A stretch of 64,000 bases of DNA from assembly GCF_963675165.1 (NCBI RefSeq), contig NC_087380.1:5092071-5156070 (forward strand), read 5' to 3'. This DNA comes from Halichondria panicea (taxonomy: Eukaryota; Porifera; Demospongiae; Suberitida; Halichondriidae). This document shows, one piece after another, positions 12,001 to 23,707 of the stretch. The position numbers and the translations under genes were made by a program. Within the stretch, counting starts at the first letter, position 1. Each line of letters begins with the position of its first letter. The notes under the pieces were generated by a model. It saw only the letters and a list, made by a program, of their open reading frames with translations, ran no database searches and was not told where the DNA came from.

Positions 12001-13881
12001 CGCCAGGAAGTCTCAAATGGGGGGACGTGATCTTGCGAGGATAGTTGATCAAAGTACGTGTGGGATGAATCTTCCCAGAATTTCACCGTTGAGGAGACAT
12101 TTGTTACATCTTGTAGAGGGATTGACAATATTTTGCCGCTGTGTTCTGTGTGGTGATCACTTTGATGATTCTGTACACTCACAGCTGTATTTTGATCGAT
12201 TGCAATGTCAGTTTCAATTTCTCTCTCCTGGGTGTTAACGAATGGAGAGGTAATCAGTTCACTGCTATAAGGCTGTGTGTTGGTAAGATGGCTGTAGAGT
12301 TGGAATGCTGGGCTGGGCCAGTTTATAAGGAGTGTTGTGAGCACTGTTTGGCTAGACGAGTGGTCCGTGGATGCAAAGACACAGGTGCAGCATTCACCAA
12401 GCGTCTGTGGGGGGTTGGGAATATATCAATGACATCTCTTAACAGTAACATGCAGGAAAATGTTGTAAGAATTGTAATACAAGGACTTGTATGCTCATTG
12501 CTGCACGGTGGGACCCAATTGTTTGCTCTGCAATAATGGATATGAGGCACCACCACTGCACTTGTACACGTACAACATCAATGTGAAAAATTTATAAACC
12601 ATCTACCCAGCAACTGAAATGAAAAATTGTGATGATTACACATTTTCCAAACAAAATATAATGCTCAAGAACAAGTTACCCCCTTTTTGTGCTAAAACTG
12701 GTTAACTTTAGGTGCTCAAAATGGGCTTCACTGAAGTGCTGGATCTTAGCTTACTCTTTAGTCCTCTTATTTTGTTTAGATACATTTCGTAGCCAACTCA
12801 CAGTGTTTGTATGGAACACAGAGTCCACAGTGCTTTCTCTATCCGCAGGACTGGGCAGCTGTACCCCTTGAGGGGGGAGTAATCTCCACCAGACAGAGTG
12901 GCCCTCTTTACACTCCCACAGGTATAGCTCCATCTTTTTGCTCACCAACAGTCCAAGCTCTCCACCGTCACTGAGAAAGAACCGTGTGCCTACATTGGGG
13001 TGATACTTTTCTAAAACAGTGCATAGAAGTGCACTAATAATTATAGCGTTCTTTAGATGATGATGCAACTGTACGTAGCATCATTGGATGGTCACATAGC
13101 ATACTATCAACTTGTGCGATTTGAATGGCAAAAAGCTTGTCCAGATAAGAGCTATGTGTACCTTTCAGTGCTGAAGCATCCATTTTCCCATGCCCCATTT
13201 TTGACAGTGGAGTTACAAAGATTGTGAGCTGGTCATTTGATTTATCCCAGACAAAGAGGTCTCCTTCAAGTAAAAGTCCACCTAGATGTGAACCAGAGGG
13301 AGTGGAGACAGTTAGCCCCACCCTATTCTGAATAGACGAGAGAGTGGGGAACTTTCGTTTTGTTTTACCGGACGTCAGGGAAAGTTGACTCATTCGACCA
13401 CCCTCACTGAATAGGTAGAGCCCATGAGGAGGTTCAGGCTGTGTGCATGTGATGGTGAATAATGTATAGCTACAGAACATCTCTTTACAGGGGTTTTCCT
13501 GAACCAGGCAACACTGACATTTTAAAATTAATGTAGCATTTCTGCATTTCTGCTTTTTACTTTCTCAAAAATGAGGTGAAAAGGGTTGTTTGTACTGTCT
13601 ACAGGAGAAAAAGATCAACTCTACCACCATCATACATACTTGCGCCTAGTACAGGTAGGTCTATTAACCTGTAAGCAGGTATAAGTTATATCTACGCATT
13701 ATGTAATAATGATGTTGTGCATTATACATTTATAATGGTGCTTTGCCCAACTATGTATTTAATAAAAGGTACACATCTAGATTCGAATAGAACTACTCAC
13801 TTCTTCCAGCCACGAGAACCTGGACCAAGGCTTCTTTCTCTGTATGGAGAGGGAGGACAACACATTTAGCTCCAACTCCAT
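1..13881 (-). CDS. CPLANE1: CPLANE1 (C5orf42/Jouberin-17 family) N-terminal half, multi-exon, runs off the left edge
   Basis: Six coding exons are supported, in transcript order: 13801-13881, 13162-13438, 12802-13010, 11800-12404, 2282-2464 and 1-1962 (open to the window edge). Every junction has GT/AG ends and compatible phases (0, 1, 0, 2, 2). The start MELELNVLSSLSIQRKKPW matches the conserved vertebrate CPLANE1 N-terminus. Later landmarks also match: a SGKTKRK segment, LFVWDK, ELYLWECKEG, GECC, a KRGSLLIL...GCSIE...PLHPL block, and RQRFSVA...SDGY. About 1,105 residues are visible; the vertebrate protein is over 3,000, so the C-terminal part lies to the left. In vertebrates CPLANE1 acts at the ciliary base in ciliogenesis and Hedgehog/planar polarity. 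The last visible exon is unusually long (at least 1.96 kb, intronless). Intron 4 (2465-11799) holds a whole gene on the other strand. Family assignment rests on remembered similarity, not a search. Confidence 0.88.
3250..4103 (-). mobile_element. Decayed retroelement fragment (C-terminal region downstream of a reverse transcriptase)
   Basis: On the minus strand a reading frame with a few breaks carries ELSKTKGASTWL, a finger-like CDCG...H...C motif, RHNEIKN, a FTPLV..S.TGG block and WLRYRLTFSLLRS. I recognise this order from the C-terminal part of reverse-transcriptase retroelement proteins that are abundant in sponges and cnidarians. No RT catalytic motif is present, so it is a 5'-truncated remnant. 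It sits in CPLANE1 intron 4, on the same strand as CPLANE1. The class (non-LTR or other) is left open. Confidence 0.6.
4224..4576. mobile_element. MITE with CAGTGG...GATCCAGG terminal inverted repeats
   Basis: The left end CAGTGGTGGATCCAGG and the right end (reverse complement CAGTGGCAGATCCAGG) are imperfect inverted repeats of 16 bp about 353 bp apart. Both flanks show TATAT, a possible short target duplication. The CAGTGG start resembles hAT-type MITE ends, which is inference. It lies in CPLANE1 intron 4. Confidence 0.6.
5006..5030. repeat. (GT)n microsatellite
   Basis: A run of about 12 GT dinucleotides lies upstream of the nested gene that starts at 5467. Confidence 0.9.
5467..10495 (+). 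CDS. Unrecognised protein with a histone H3-like fold, nested in CPLANE1 intron 4
   Basis: Nineteen exons can be joined in frame with GT-AG introns: 5467-5488, 5636-5942, 6021-6074, 6168-6292, 6960-7269, 7480-7613, 7851-7955, 8009-8092, 8231-8320, 8380-8523, 8580-8634, 8991-9097, 9543-9626, 9677-9757, 9788-9841, 10110-10190, 10259-10312, 10364-10432, and 10494-10495, where the stop codon spans the last junction. The model gives about 653 residues. Residues roughly 200-275 contain ALENAVERFAIRLLDKAN, then GRETVLLKDI, which line up with histone H3 helix 2, loop 2 (R.T) and the KDI start of helix 3. The N-terminal ~170 residues are unfamiliar. The C-terminal part repeats basic-acidic motifs such as KRRLVTSSD and IVYSDSEG. 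Exons 5-9 were duplicated to give exons 10-18. AATAAA occurs at 10498. An alternative short first exon (ATG at 5104, followed by GTAAGT) is possible. The function is unknown. Confidence 0.68.
8140..8190 (+). pseudogene. Probably dead exon in the first exon block of the nested gene
   Basis: This segment matches the exons at 9788-9841 and 10259-10312 (NLTSPKQPCIVY-type peptide) and keeps its acceptor AG. The GAAG that precedes the donor in the other copies is missing, so splicing at the remaining GT would break the frame. Skipping it joins 8092 to 8231 in phase. I therefore left it out of the model. Confidence 0.5.
9858..10084. mobile_element. MITE, CGTATAGCGGG-type ends, family A
   Basis: It begins with ACTGTATAGCTGG and ends with CCCGCTATACAGT, and its interior matches the element at 33737-33967 (both share ATTTTCGCTATTTGGCT and ATGCCAGGAAACCA). 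It lies inside an intron of the nested gene. Confidence 0.75.
11121..11300. mobile_element. Partial MITE with a TACCGTATAG left end
   Basis: The sequence starts TACCGTATAGTGGGTAATTTTC like other elements in the window, but no clear matching right end is seen, so the end coordinate is approximate. The rest of 10504-11596 shows no convincing gene. Confidence 0.4.
11597..11787. mobile_element. MITE abutting the CPLANE1 exon 4 donor
   Basis: The left end (TTGTATAGCATCTTTTCGAG) and right end (reverse complement TACCGTATAACGGCAAATTT) are a degenerate inverted pair of the CGTATAGC group. The right end stops 11 nt inside the intron, next to the CPLANE1 splice donor at 11799. Confidence 0.5.
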
Positions 13882-14036
13882 TGCAGCAGACTACCGATAT
13901 AGGGTTTTACTCAGAGTAAATTTCTTACAAGTCTAGTTAATTCTGATCGATTCTATGGAAACATCAAGTATCTCAAGTCTCTTAGCCCCACCCCCTTTAG
14001 TATGCCTGACCTTTGAACCCACACTCTTTCTGGACA
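13882..14036. promoter_or_regulatory. Divergent promoter shared by CPLANE1 and SREK1IP1
   Basis: Only 155 bp separates the CPLANE1 start codon (minus) from the SREK1IP1 start codon (plus), so both 5' UTRs and core promoters must fit here. It contains a C-rich box (CCCCACCCCC near 13987) and, at 13949-13962 read on the minus strand, GTTTCCATAGAATC, an imperfect RFX X-box-like motif. An X-box would suit a ciliary gene, but the second half-site is mismatched. Confidence 0.6.
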
Positions 14037-16644
<2,608 letters not shown>

Positions 16645-17234
16645 TCATTGACTTTACCGCTGTTCGTATAGTACAGTCACATGTTCACCTTGGTATAAAT
16701 TACTCAATCTGTGATTATAATTATTATACCCACTCCATATCCACTGAACTGTCTCATCATGGAATTGGCATGAATGTGAGTCTGATAAATACCTCATCAC
16801 TCAATACAGGTACATATAATTATAGTTTTAAGGGTACATCGTATAACCAGGAGTGCATCACATAGCCCATGCATGCAGGCCCCGACTTAATAATAATTAT
16901 GCATGGTCATACTCTTTTATTCTTGACAATTAGTTTTGTATTATTTCAACATGAATTTGCCACTATGATTACATGTATACATTTACACCATATGAATGAA
17001 GTGTCAAGCCTCTACCTATATATAATTATAGAGAGTAAAGACACGTATACAGCTATAGCAGCAAACTGTACTCCTGGAGTCCTGATACAATGCATGCCAT
17101 TAACACAAATTAAGTCCGTTGAAAACGAAATAGTGATCTTACATCTTCCACTTGATCAAGAAATTGAATTTGCCTTAAATACATTTGTCTTGTTGTTTGT
17201 ATAGACTTCACTGATCCACATATTCCTTTTGCAT
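16645..17234. other. Convergent 3' spacer between SREK1IP1 and F-box 1
   Basis: No gene is seen. A TTTATT at 16916-16921 reads AATAAA on the minus strand and is conserved in units 2 and 3 (39832, 45916), so it is a likely polyadenylation signal for the F-box genes. Confidence 0.5.
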
Positions 17235-18986
17235 CTAGCAGTACAGTGCCTGTGATTGTTGTCCAGGCATATATCTACACATCACATAACACTCACAGAG
17301 ATGACGAAAATTACTCAATTCAGAGTTAACAAAATGATCAGCGTCTGTCATACTCAGGCACAGGTGTGTCAGAGATCGAGACTGAGAGAGGGCTTTAAAA
17401 ACTTCAGACTGAGCAGTGATTTCTGACAAACAATAGATGTACATTTTTTTCAAAGAAGAGTAACAGTCTGGGTCCGTGGGTAAAGTCAATTGCGGTAAAC
17501 TATCCTGTGATCTAATGGCCATATAAGTGAGAGACGGTAGATTTGGTAGGATATTGGTAAGATCGACTGTTCCGTTTGAGTTGGTTAGGATTCTTAAGTG
17601 CTGCACCCGTACCAGAGCTGGCAAAAGCATTTCAAAATCAAGTGGAAGGGGTTTGTAAACATTCTGACTATAGTCAATTTCAAGTGAAAACAAATTCATC
17701 CGTACTACACTAAGGTGAATACGAGAACGACTTTGCACGTCAAACGGGGGTAAGTGGGACACACGTTCACCGATAGTACTTGGAGGTGTAACACTTCTGT
17801 CAGGAACACACAAGCAATTCTTTAATGCCAAATAGCGAAGTTTCTTCATCACTGCTAGCACTTCCCAGAGAGAGGCCATACTTTCGACTTTGTCAATACC
17901 CTTGAGATTCAGAGCAACCAATCCTGAGCAATTTGAGCTAATGTCAGCCAATCCTTGTAGATTGAGAAGGACATTCTCACAACGACTAATATCAAAACAG
18001 ACCAGAATGGGACAAGACTCAGAGAGCAACGTAAGATCAGTAGAAGATAGCTCCTTTAATCCAGCCAAAGAGAGGTATTTGATGCTGGGGGGTAAAAATG
18101 AGACAGTGAGGCCGGGTGAAGGGATGCCTGATTTGTACACTATTGCACTGACAGGATCATTACTTGGAGATAGAACCAATGAATACGAGGCATGACAAGA
18201 TGAGCAAACTGATTTAGCAGGACATGTCACAATTTCGACGCTCGGATGTAACGACACCTTTAGGATTGGGTATTTATTTATCATATTTCCAGCAACTGGC
18301 GAACAATTGGAATAAATTGAAAGAAGAGCTGGGTGGTCACAACTTGTTAGTTGGCCAAGGACAACTTCAAAGGAAATGTATGAAACACTAAACTCCAGAT
18401 TTGGCGGCAAATAGTTATTCTCCCTCCAATGTTGAACAGCTAGTGGTACATAATGTGCGGCACGAAAATTAACTGTAGACGTTTCAGTAATGCGTACTAT
18501 TTGAAGGTGCTGTATTTTGGAGGCTGCACAAACGATCTGGTTAACTTCAAGCTTTTGCCTCACTGATACATTGACATAGTACAGAGACGGCAGTGCAGAG
18601 AGCAGTTTTTCCAGCATTGAGAGCGTTATAGGCATGCCAATCAGTGAGAGATATCGGACTTGTTTACAGCTGTGGATTTTGGGGATAAACTTAGAAAGAG
18701 GAAATTTTAGCGAGTTAGGATTATACGATACATAAATATTTTGAACATAGGAACAAGACAGTCCCAACAATAGCCTGAGAGCCTTGAAGTCTTCATCTCT
18801 TCTGCGGCAGTCTTTCCACACCAGGGAGTTCCAGGCACGAGGGTCGCTGAGGATGGAATAGAATGTGTCTCCGTATCTCTTGCAGGAGATACGGAGACAC
18901 AGTTTCTCATAACCAGTCAGAGTGTCAGTTATCTTGATCAGTACCTCTGTGGGGAGACTGAGCAGGTCTTGATCTTGAGGTTCCAT
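17235..18986 (-). CDS. F-box/leucine-rich-repeat protein, array copy 1
   Basis: A single-exon frame of 583 residues starts at MEPQDQDLLSLPTEVL. Residues about 10-58 form an F-box (LSLPTEVLIKI...CLRISCKR...WNSLVWKDC), the part that binds Skp1 in SCF ubiquitin ligases. The rest is a chain of LRR-like segments (YLSLIGMP, LQHLQIVRI, YLSLAGLKEL, LVALNLKGI, LRYLALKNC), expected to recognise substrates. ATG at 18986 is chosen because it is shared by copies 2 and 3; an upstream TTG would only add residues not shared by the other copies. Two features set this copy apart: a 12-nt insertion within the F-box (adding about four residues) that forms a perfect hairpin, and a 4-nt insertion near 17251 that truncates the tail that copies 2 and 3 keep. 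No orthologue was recognised. Confidence 0.8.
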   Translation of the reverse strand: MEPQDQDLLSLPTEVLIKITDTLTGYEKLCLRISCKRYGDTFYSILSDPRAWNSLVWKDCRRRDEDFKALRLLLGLSCSYVQNIYVSYNPNSLKFPLSKFIPKIHSCKQVRYLSLIGMPITLSMLEKLLSALPSLYYVNVSVRQKLEVNQIVCAASKIQHLQIVRITETSTVNFRAAHYVPLAVQHWRENNYLPPNLEFSVSYISFEVVLGQLTSCDHPALLSIYSNCSPVAGNMINKYPILKVSLHPSVEIVTCPAKSVCSSCHASYSLVLSPSNDPVSAIVYKSGIPSPGLTVSFLPPSIKYLSLAGLKELSSTDLTLLSESCPILVCFDISRCENVLLNLQGLADISSNCSGLVALNLKGIDKVESMASLWEVLAVMKKLRYLALKNCLCVPDRSVTPPSTIGERVSHLPPFDVQSRSRIHLSVVRMNLFSLEIDYSQNVYKPLPLDFEMLLPALVRVQHLRILTNSNGTVDLTNILPNLPSLTYMAIRSQDSLPQLTLPTDPDCYSSLKKMYIYCLSEITAQSEVFKALSQSRSLTHLCLSMTDADHFVNSELSNFRHLCECYVMCRYMPGQQSQALYC

Positions 18987-19048
18987 GATTAGTGATTCAC
19001 GGGATGCCAATTTTGTAAAAATTAATTGTTCCCCAAAATCGGGTTTTT

Positions 19049-19140
19049 TGGGGGACCAATTTTCGTAGGGAAAGAAGTTGAGTCACGTGCGAACAGACAA
19101 GAGTCTGTGCTGTTTTTTTGTCTAGTCAGCAGTTTAAAAA
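19049..19140. repeat. Half copy of the 62.5-63.1 kb inverted-repeat element
   Basis: The segment with CAATTTTCGTA, AAGAAGTTGAG and AGACAAGAGTCTGTGCTG matches the left terminal repeat of the element at 62511-63113 and sits at the same place relative to F-box 1 as that element does to F-box 4. The right half is missing here. Confidence 0.65.
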
Positions 19141-19510
19141 ATAGCTACGGCGATCTAACCAGAGTGCTCTATTATCTAACCACAGAGCTAGAGATCTCTG
19201 ATCTAACAGTCTGACCCTTCTTCACTCTTCACTCTATTAAGCTCACTGCACCAACTTCTAGGATAATCACATTCATGACACTTGTACTCTCCAGGCCAAT
19301 CTACCACAAAATCCAATATCAACAATCAAAAGGGATATACGTTTCCACTGTTTAATTAATAGGGACTCGCTTCGCTCTCTATGCTTGGCCTATCTCTATC
19401 AGTCTATGTTTGGACTATCAAACAACTTTATGTTGGAATAAGCAATTTTCCCACAAACAATTTATTTTTAGGAGGAAGTGGGTTTATTAAACTGTGACCC
19501 TCATGCATAC

Positions 19511-19608
19511 CTTTGTGACACTGTTGTGATCTATATCTTGTGGAGATGACAATTGGTAGTCTAAGAGTATGTTTGCTACTTCTTCAGCTGCCTGTAGTGG
19601 CTCAGTGC
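19511..19608 (-). pseudogene. Isolated exon-like segment of unknown origin
   Basis: On the minus strand an open 98-nt stretch is bounded by CAG and GTATGC and encodes TEPLQAAEEVANILLDYQ and the following LSSPQDIDHNSV. The composition is protein-like, with an amphipathic helix. I see no partner exons nearby, so it may be an exon relic or part of an unresolved gene. Confidence 0.25.
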
Positions 19609-19823
19609 CTGTCAGTTTAGTTCTCAATAAAGCCAAGGGAAAAAAACAAAGAGAAGGTAGGTCACTCAACATAATTATATCTATAAATAATAGACTATAA
19701 ATTTTAAATATAAGTTTGCTGTGCTACCAAATAAGTTTTTTGTGCTCTGAATGGTTTGTGTTAAACTGCCTACAATGAATTCCGTATGAAATCGATTTTT
19801 GACAATTCTTTCTCCACTATTAC

Positions 19824-20616
19824 CATAGATATATTAAAGAAGGGAGAGGGATGGGAAATGCTACGTAAATAGCATTGACGATCCGCGTTTCGGTCAATGT
19901 TTTCTTCTTTATTTCCTCCAACCCATGCTTTTAGCTAATACTAGGCTATAAACTAGCTACTGAGCTCCATGTATTAGCAATGGCTAGTGGAACAGTCACA
20001 ACAAGGTAGCAGCAATAGTTAGTGAGACCCTCCAAGCAGTAAAAAGCAGCTTGGACAGCAAATTCTTGAGAGGAGCTCTGTCTGTACCGTTGAGTATTCC
20101 AGTACAGTCACAGACATGATAGAGAATTATGGAAATGTAGCAAAGTTCTGTCGTAAATTACTGTGCCGATACAATGAACCAACTATCAATGAATACAAAG
20201 AGACATTTACCTACATTCAATCATTGATGTATCTTTCTAAATGGGTACACAAAAAGTCTGCTTTTAAAAACCAGCTTACTAAGACAAAAATGAACATCAC
20301 TTACCAACCTAAAGCCAAGTGGCTTTGATTTTACAATGCTGGAGCCGAAATGATAATACAACACTCAAAAAACTGCCTTTGAAAGTTTTCAAGCTCTTGG
20401 TGAGATACACAACACTTCTATATGATGCACAGTAGGTGTGGATGCTCAGCACAGTACTAAGAGTCCCAGTGGAGAGCTGTGAATGATAGTAATAACATTT
20501 CCCGCTGGGTTGGCGGGGTGTCTAGAGCCGAAACGCAGATCAACCTTTTGCCATTACACAGAAGTGATTGTGCGCACGTGCTTCGTTTCCCATCCCTCTT
20601 CCTTCTTATATCTATG
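19824..20616. mobile_element. 793-bp non-autonomous DNA element with a 7-bp target duplication
   Basis: The ends, CATAGATATATTA then AGAGGGATGGGAAA on the left and the reverse complement CATAGATATAAGAAGGAAGA then GGGATGGGAAA on the right, form inverted repeats. Both sides are flanked by CTATTAC (19817-19823 and 20617-20623). The interior holds only a short open frame (20116-20328) without recognisable domains. Confidence 0.65.
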
Positions 20617-21142
20617 CTATTACCAAGGTGACGAAATTTTGCGAAATTTAGTAACTCCCAGATATTATTATTAAAACAACTAACGAGTAATTGGCAAGTT
20701 ATGAATGTCATTAATTTCACAGATAAAAAATATGTACACAATGGTAAAAATACTAGATCTACCAGTCCTGTCGGAGTGCATGAATTCCTGGTCCTGTTAA
20801 GTTAATAACTAGAGCACTGAAGGGCAGAACTCTCAGTGTTATCGTCTTTGTTCTAATTACAGCACCAATTCGAATCTGGACGACAAAAGAATTCTTAGAA
20901 TAGGGTGGAGCTAACAAAAAAAACACATTACAGTGACTTGGTTGCCTCGAATATAGCCGCTCAAGTTTCAAGTCCTTAAACGTTTGTGATCTAGGGACTC
21001 AAAGTAGTATTCTACATATCGAATGTGTACAGCAACAGCAGCATTTAGCTGAGCCTGGCTTGCAGACTATGTCCTTGAAACCGTGCTAACTGTATTTTAT
21101 AACTGTATATAGGTTGTTGGTTATGGTCGTGCTAACTATAAC

Positions 21143-21640
21143 TACCTTATTGTTACTATTATAAACGGGTACTAATTTTAGCAAATTTTAGCAAATTTGT
21201 AATTAACGCTAAATTAAGTATGCGCTAATAATAAAACGCAATTAGGTGATGTAGTTTTAAGCTGCAGTTTCAGTAAAATAATTAGCCACGGCCGTTATTC
21301 GAACGTACGGTCGTCAAGACAGTAATTACTGCCTTGACGACGTGCAATTACTGATACGTGATTAATCACTGTACGAATCACAGTGAATAATAGGACAACA
21401 TGCGATTAAAAAAATTATGAATCTCATTAAAAAAATAAAAAATTTTTCTTTTTTCTAATGTACTTTTGTAGAATGTAATGTACTTTTGAGAGTATGCTAA
21501 GCAAACTAGCCCTTTTTCATCTGTATCTGACTCCATACTTGTACATCTTTTGAGGTATTAGCTACAAATCCGCCAAAATTAGTACCCTGAATCTGAAAAT
21601 GCTAAAATTACTACCCGTCTATAATAGTAACATTAAGGTA
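21143..21640 (+). mobile_element. MITE, TACCTTA-TTACTATTATA-ACGGGTA family, first copy
   Basis: It has terminal inverted repeats of the form TACCTTATTGTTACTATTAT and, at the other end, ATAATAGTAACATTAAGGTA. A second copy in the opposite orientation begins 172 bp further on, so together they form a large imperfect palindrome. Confidence 0.75.
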
Positions 21641-21812
21641 ATAACTAAGCACCACAATAAAATAATTACGAAATGGAAATTGTTCATAAATAGAACAAAA
21701 AATAACTGACAGTTGGTTCTTCTATTGGAGTGATTCTGTAATTAGAACAAAGATGGTAGTTGGAGCTGTACAAATTTTTAACGTGAACCAAAGCACACCT
21801 ATCACGTGATGT

Positions 21813-22374
21813 ACACCTTAATGTTACTATTATAGACGGGTAGTAATTTAGGGTTTTCAGATTTTTCTCTGTTTTTAGGGGTACTAATTTTGGCGGATTT
21901 GTAGCAAATTCATTACCACAATATTATAATTACTGTAATTTTTGTGGGGTCAAAAATTTGTTATTTTTGTGGACAAGCTGACCTCCACGAAATTTTAACA
22001 TAGGCGTGGCTTACCGGAACGTATGAATGCAGTGCAGACAACGAGACTAAACGACATTTTTACTCATGAAAACCATCGTTTTCCAGATAAATGAATTTTT
22101 ACCCCATGGAAATTACCCGCTATACGGTAGTCAAAAGATGTACAAGTATGAGTTTTAAGGTTGAATGGAAAGTTTTGAGTCAGATACAGATGAAAAAGGG
22201 GCTAGCTTGCTTAATATACTCTCAAAAGTACATTACATTATACAAAAGTACATTAGAAAAAAGAAAGGTTATTTAATTGTGTTTTATTATTAGCATGTAT
22301 ACTTAATTTAGCGTTAATTACAAATTCGCTAAAATTTGCTAAAATTAGTACCCGTTTATAATAGTAATAAGGTA
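21813..22374 (-). mobile_element. MITE, same family, inverted second copy carrying a nested MITE
   Basis: Read in reverse it repeats 21143-21640, including TAACGCTAAATTAAGTAT and the TTTTCATCTGTATCTGACTC segment. It is interrupted at 21931-22129 by a family B MITE, so this copy predates that insertion. Confidence 0.75.
21931..22129 (-). mobile_element. Family B MITE nested in another MITE
   Basis: It ends in AATTACCCGCTATACGGTA and contains TGACCTCCACGAAATTTTAA, matching the reverse complement of 44085-44292. The outer TIR is shortened at its left end. Confidence 0.7.
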
Positions 22375-22388
22375 TACAGAGTATGCAT

Positions 22389-23071
22389 GCGCATGTAGGG
22401 CCACTATAAACCAGAACGCCACTAAACAGAAACAACCGGAAATGAAACCAATAAATGGGCGTGGCTATTGCGAGGTCATTATTCAACACGTGGGCTAATT
22501 ATTGAACTGGGAATGGAGCTGTATATACTCTTCCAAGACATGGTGACCGATCAAGTAGCTAGAGAGTGTCACTGTAGTGTAGCTGTGCTAGCTATAATAG
22601 TCGGATTATAGAGCTTACTAGCTATAGAAATGTTGCTTAAATTCATTAACACATTACTGGTACGTCTAGTTTGTTTTGGAGAGGAAGATGCTCCTCTGCT
22701 ATGATCATATATACATAATAAGTCGTCTGGGTGCCTGGTCAAGTTACACAGCCTGTATCTTGGCCTCTAGGGGGTGTTCCTAGTTTTGTGTGACGCTAAA
22801 CAGGAACACCTATATGACTTATTATGTATATATATTCATAGTAGAATCATAGTAGAGGAGCATCTTCTTCCCCAAAACAATTTAAGCTATTCAGCTCTAT
22901 GTAGTTAGTACAGCTACAATACAGTGACACAGAGAAGCTACTTGATCAGTCCAGCTCGATAATTAGCCCACACTCTCAACAACAACCCTGCAATAGCCAC
23001 GCCCATTATTGGTTTCATTTCCGGTTGTTCCTGTTTAGTGTGCGTTCCTGTTTAGTAGCCCTACATGCGTA
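22389..23071. mobile_element. 683-bp foldback element
   Basis: Long inverted arms (about 22389-22715 and 22805-23071) share CATGTAGGGC, AACAACCGGAAATGAAACCA, GGGCGTGGCTATTGC and, nearer the centre, GAAGATGCTCCTCT with CATAATAAGT. No open frame of interest is seen inside. Confidence 0.75.
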
Positions 23072-23167
23072 GGACTAGATAGTTTGATGTCTCAAATCTA
23101 GCTTTTGCTCGCTTTTGTTCAACAACGAATTTTTACATGAGAAAATCTGAATCTGCCACAATTAAAC

Positions 23168-23363
23168 TACCGTATAGCGTGTAATTTTCGCATGAACGAC
23201 CTATTTGAATATTAATTTTCATATTTAAATATTCGTACAGCTCAGATAGTGACGTTGAATCTATTGCGGTAGAATAATTTCGTAGTTTTAATTTTTGTAT
23301 GATGCTCTTCAATACGAAATATACGAAGATTTCCACCATACGAAAATAACTCGCTATACGGTA
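23168..23363. mobile_element. MITE, CGTATAGCG-type ends, family C
   Basis: The ends TACCGTATAGCG and CGCTATACGGTA enclose a 196-bp AT-rich interior that differs from families A, B and D. Confidence 0.75.
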
Positions 23364-23435
23364 ACTGGTTGTGTTGAGGCTATTGATGCTGTAAACGCAC
23401 CACTTGGGCATATCTAGGTGAGCAGACTTAGAATT

Positions 23436-23707
23436 AGTTAACCTCTTAGTTGGCCAGAGGTTGGCCTCTGGCCAGTCATAGGTCGGGTTTCAAGCCTATC
23501 TAGGATTTGTTCTGCTGATTGCTGTCTATGATATTAGTTGGCTTGACCACAAGTGAATGATACTGCACATGGCAGTTTTGCAACTACATGTGGAAGTGTA
23601 ACCAATCATGTGAGTAATCTAATAGGGCGCCACTTTAGTAGCGCCAGCACTAATCCAAGATAGGCTTGAAACTCGACCTCCAGAGGTCCGGCTCCGCCAA
23701 ACTAACT
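23436..23707. mobile_element. MITE with AGTTA...GGCC ends
   Basis: The two sides share inverted segments AGTTAACCTCTTAGTTGGC / AGTTAGTTTGGCGGAGCC and TTTCAAGCCTATC, giving an imperfect hairpin of about 272 bp. Confidence 0.6.

Noticed and set aside
12323-12556. 77-codon minus-strand frame as part of CPLANE1
   Set aside because: It is in a different frame from the conserved GECCTCVFASTDHSSS segment; the exon starts at 12404 after CCCCACAG, which joins in phase.
17890-18195. Plus-strand open frame inside F-box 1, with similar ones at 40813-41226 and 46852-47265
   Set aside because: These are antisense shadows of the F-box/LRR coding sequence; they recur only because the gene is repeated.
20116-20328. 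70-codon plus-strand frame as a transposase remnant
   Set aside because: It lies in a non-autonomous element and no catalytic motif could be recognised; too short to call.
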